From assembly GCA_051294375.1 (NCBI GenBank), contig CM119265.1:10930379-10994378 (forward strand): a stretch of 64,000 nucleotides of DNA, given 5' to 3'. The stretch comes from Paraspadella gotoi (taxonomy: Eukaryota; Chaetognatha). The first letter of the stretch is position 1. Each line of letters opens with the position of its first letter. The position numbers and the translations under genes are program-made. Shown one piece after another: positions 61,893 to 64,000 of this stretch. The notes beneath the pieces were generated by a model that saw nothing but the letters and a program-made list of their open reading frames with translations, searched no databases and was not told where the DNA came from.

Positions 61893-64000
61893 TTTAAAGG
61901 TAAGTCCACCAGAAAGAAATAGAATACTTTGAAACACAAAAAATGACAAAATATAAGTTTACTACATTTCGAGAATCGAAATCTGATCCAACATTTTCTT
62001 TCCAATTGAATTTAATAAGTAGTAATCAGTACAATGAGAACTTCACACGCTTGCATTTTCAAATACTTTTATTTATGGACTGATGAGAGCTAATGAATTC
62101 CTAGCCACGTTTATCTCTTTCAGTTATTGATTAAAAACATACGAGCCAATTAGTTAGCAAATGTAACATCTTTATAATACTGACAGGTAAGAGAACATAT
62201 TTCTTAATAAAAACTAAGAACATGTGATTACAATCTGCTTAGCTTATAAATGAACGAATTGTAACATTGTTTTTTTTCAAATTAACTAACTATGAATGCT
62301 AGATAAATTGTTAACAATTGTATATAGATATTTTTAAATGCATTCAACAGACTTAGTAATCAGACATCTCAGGAAATAATCCGATTTTATATTTCTTTTC
62401 TTCTTCTATTCTCGCTTCTTGTGTATTCGTCCTTTTTGTTTGACAAACATTTTCCAAAAAATACTTTTAATAAACTATGTCAAACTACCTCTTATATTTA
62501 TCTCTTTGTACATAGTTTATTTCTAAAGGTTTTCTTAATCTGTAGGCAATGCCTAATCTAGCTTAGAATCCTGTCATATTCTGATTTCTTTACTCCAATG
62601 AGCTTGTTTGGATCGACTTTTCTTTCCTACCTCTTTTCTCAATCCTTCCTTCCATCCCCTGATCAAATAATTCCTTCCTTCTCTTTGACTTTGTACCTTA
62701 TTATTTCTTTTTTACTGTTTTATATTTAGTCTTTTCTGAAAATGAGTCTTTTTTAATTATGCTATTTTCTTGATCTTCTACTGAGCTTCATCTTAAAACG
62801 TCATCATAAATAAGCCTTTTTGACTCCCAAAATAAAACATGTCCTGCTACCCGTGAATGATTGTTAAGCTTTTTTTGAGACGAAAAACGACCGAGAAGGG
62901 AGAAGACTCGGGAGTTCAATGCTCAGATTTGCTATTTTATTCTTTATGTACTATATTTCTGAGTACTACTTATATAAAATGATATTAAGTTATTATTCCA
63001 CATGGAGAGAAAACGTTATAAAAAAAATTTTGTGTATGAATTATGTCATTAACTGTAATATTTTATTATAAATTTTGAGTGTGAACACATAGCAGGATTC
63101 TATCTATTATTCTCCCCCCATCCTTCTGCTCTACACGTTTCTCTCTCTCATCAAATCTGTCGATCTAGAAATATAAAGAAAGTCGATCGGTCGACATTTT
63201 TGCTTTTAGTGACTTAGCTTTGTTTATATATTTTATATATATACTTAATGGTAAGCCTATTTTTGTCAGTATATTGTAGCAATTGCATTTTAAAACTAAA
63301 ATATTGCAAATGACAAATTACATTCTACTGTTTATCATTGAAGAAAAAAGGCAATCACAAAAGTCGCATTACTATAGCAAACCTTAAAGAGAAGACTCTT
63401 AATAATTATTGTGGAAGTTATACACAAAAAAACTTTATTAATTTTGAATAATTCTCAATATAATTAATAATGTTATTATGCCTATTTTCTTATTTAACAT
63501 TTAAGCATTTTCGTGGAATTTACAAATTTGTAATGTTTTTTGTCGTCAATACTTCTCAAAAAAATTCATCACGAAACTTAGACGATTTAGACAAAAAAGA
63601 TTAAACGCGTTTCTTGAAGTATAATGAATAATTATGTCTGCTGATCAAACGATTTAAAAATAAAAAAATTGAATTCTAACATACTTCTTGCCACAATTAG
63701 TTATGCTGAAGAAGAAATGTTGAAAATCGGTAATTAATAAGGAAGTGCTATGACTTTTTATTTGTTAAATTAGAAAAAGAATTGTTAAGTGCTTTATGTT
63801 GAGTACATTACCGAAAGAGTGGACTTTTGATTAATGAGTTATTTTTAACAATACTTGAGAACTATAACGTGGCCATTTGTCAATGTGAGTGCAAATTAAA
63901 TTTTTACTATAATTGTGAAGTAAAAATTGAAAGATTATTGGAAAAAATCGATTTTTTAAAAGAAAATATGATAATGTAAGGAAAGTTACGATGTGTTGAG
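61893..64000. other. AT-rich DNA to the right edge, no gene recognised
   Basis: No exon-like GC-rich patch, splice pair or long frame with sensible composition is visible. Bases 62380-62850 are pyrimidine-rich with CTTCCTTCC-type words. The final 15 bases repeat the start of the island at 59012. Confidence 0.5.

Overview
The window is nuclear DNA of an animal, most likely an arthropod. The evidence is spliced genes with canonical GT-AG introns, an AT-rich background with GC-richer exons, a secreted protein ending in a six-cysteine peritrophin-A chitin-binding domain, and dense young repeats. I cannot name the species. Seven genes were rebuilt exon by exon, using splice-site phase and family alignment from memory.

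Layout. The left third (2859-18545) is one 7.8 kb locus printed twice around a 25-N gap at 10640-10664. The left copy carries many single-base indels, the right copy reads cleanly, and I interpret this as two overlapping contigs scaffolded without merging. The locus holds the N-terminal exons of a ceramide kinase (minus strand, 12972-14099) and, diverging from it, the first exon of an F-BAR protein (plus strand, 16133), whose long last exon lies at 20921-22329. Next comes the autophagy WD-repeat gene WDR45B/WIPI3 (minus, 22802-43922, eight exons, 351 residues). Its 17 kb intron contains a complete gene on the opposite strand for a very large secreted His-rich chitin-binding protein (31579-36975). 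A copine with a Pro/Tyr-rich tail (minus, 44624-49693, eleven exons, 699 residues), FAIM (minus, 50782-51603, four exons, 183 residues) and the C-terminal part of a small multi-span membrane protein (minus, 52379-52995) follow. From 53 kb to 64 kb the sequence is almost all repeats, apart from a damaged plus-strand coding-like patch at 60791-61192.

Functional picture. Several products act at membranes: ceramide kinase (lipid signalling), F-BAR protein (curvature and cytoskeleton), WIPI3 (phosphoinositide effector in autophagy), copine (Ca2+-dependent lipid binding), and the multi-span protein. FAIM is cytosolic. This is not an operon; it is an ordinary cluster of unrelated housekeeping-type genes. 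The unusual gene is the His-rich secreted protein. It has a signal peptide, several hundred residues of His-rich sequence spread over small exons, four basic KR-type cleavage sites each followed by Ala or Ser, an internal duplicated Tyr/Arg motif, and a terminal chitin-binding domain. This resembles a processed, metal-binding cuticle or mouthpart matrix precursor.

Repeats. Families defined from copies inside the window include a ~230 bp tRNA-like element with 4 bp target duplications, two TA-flanked inverted-repeat MITE families, a ~285 bp repeat with a fixed 3' end and variable 5' ends, several fold-back palindromes, and minisatellites with 17-22 bp units. Two insertions are supported by matching empty sites elsewhere in the window.
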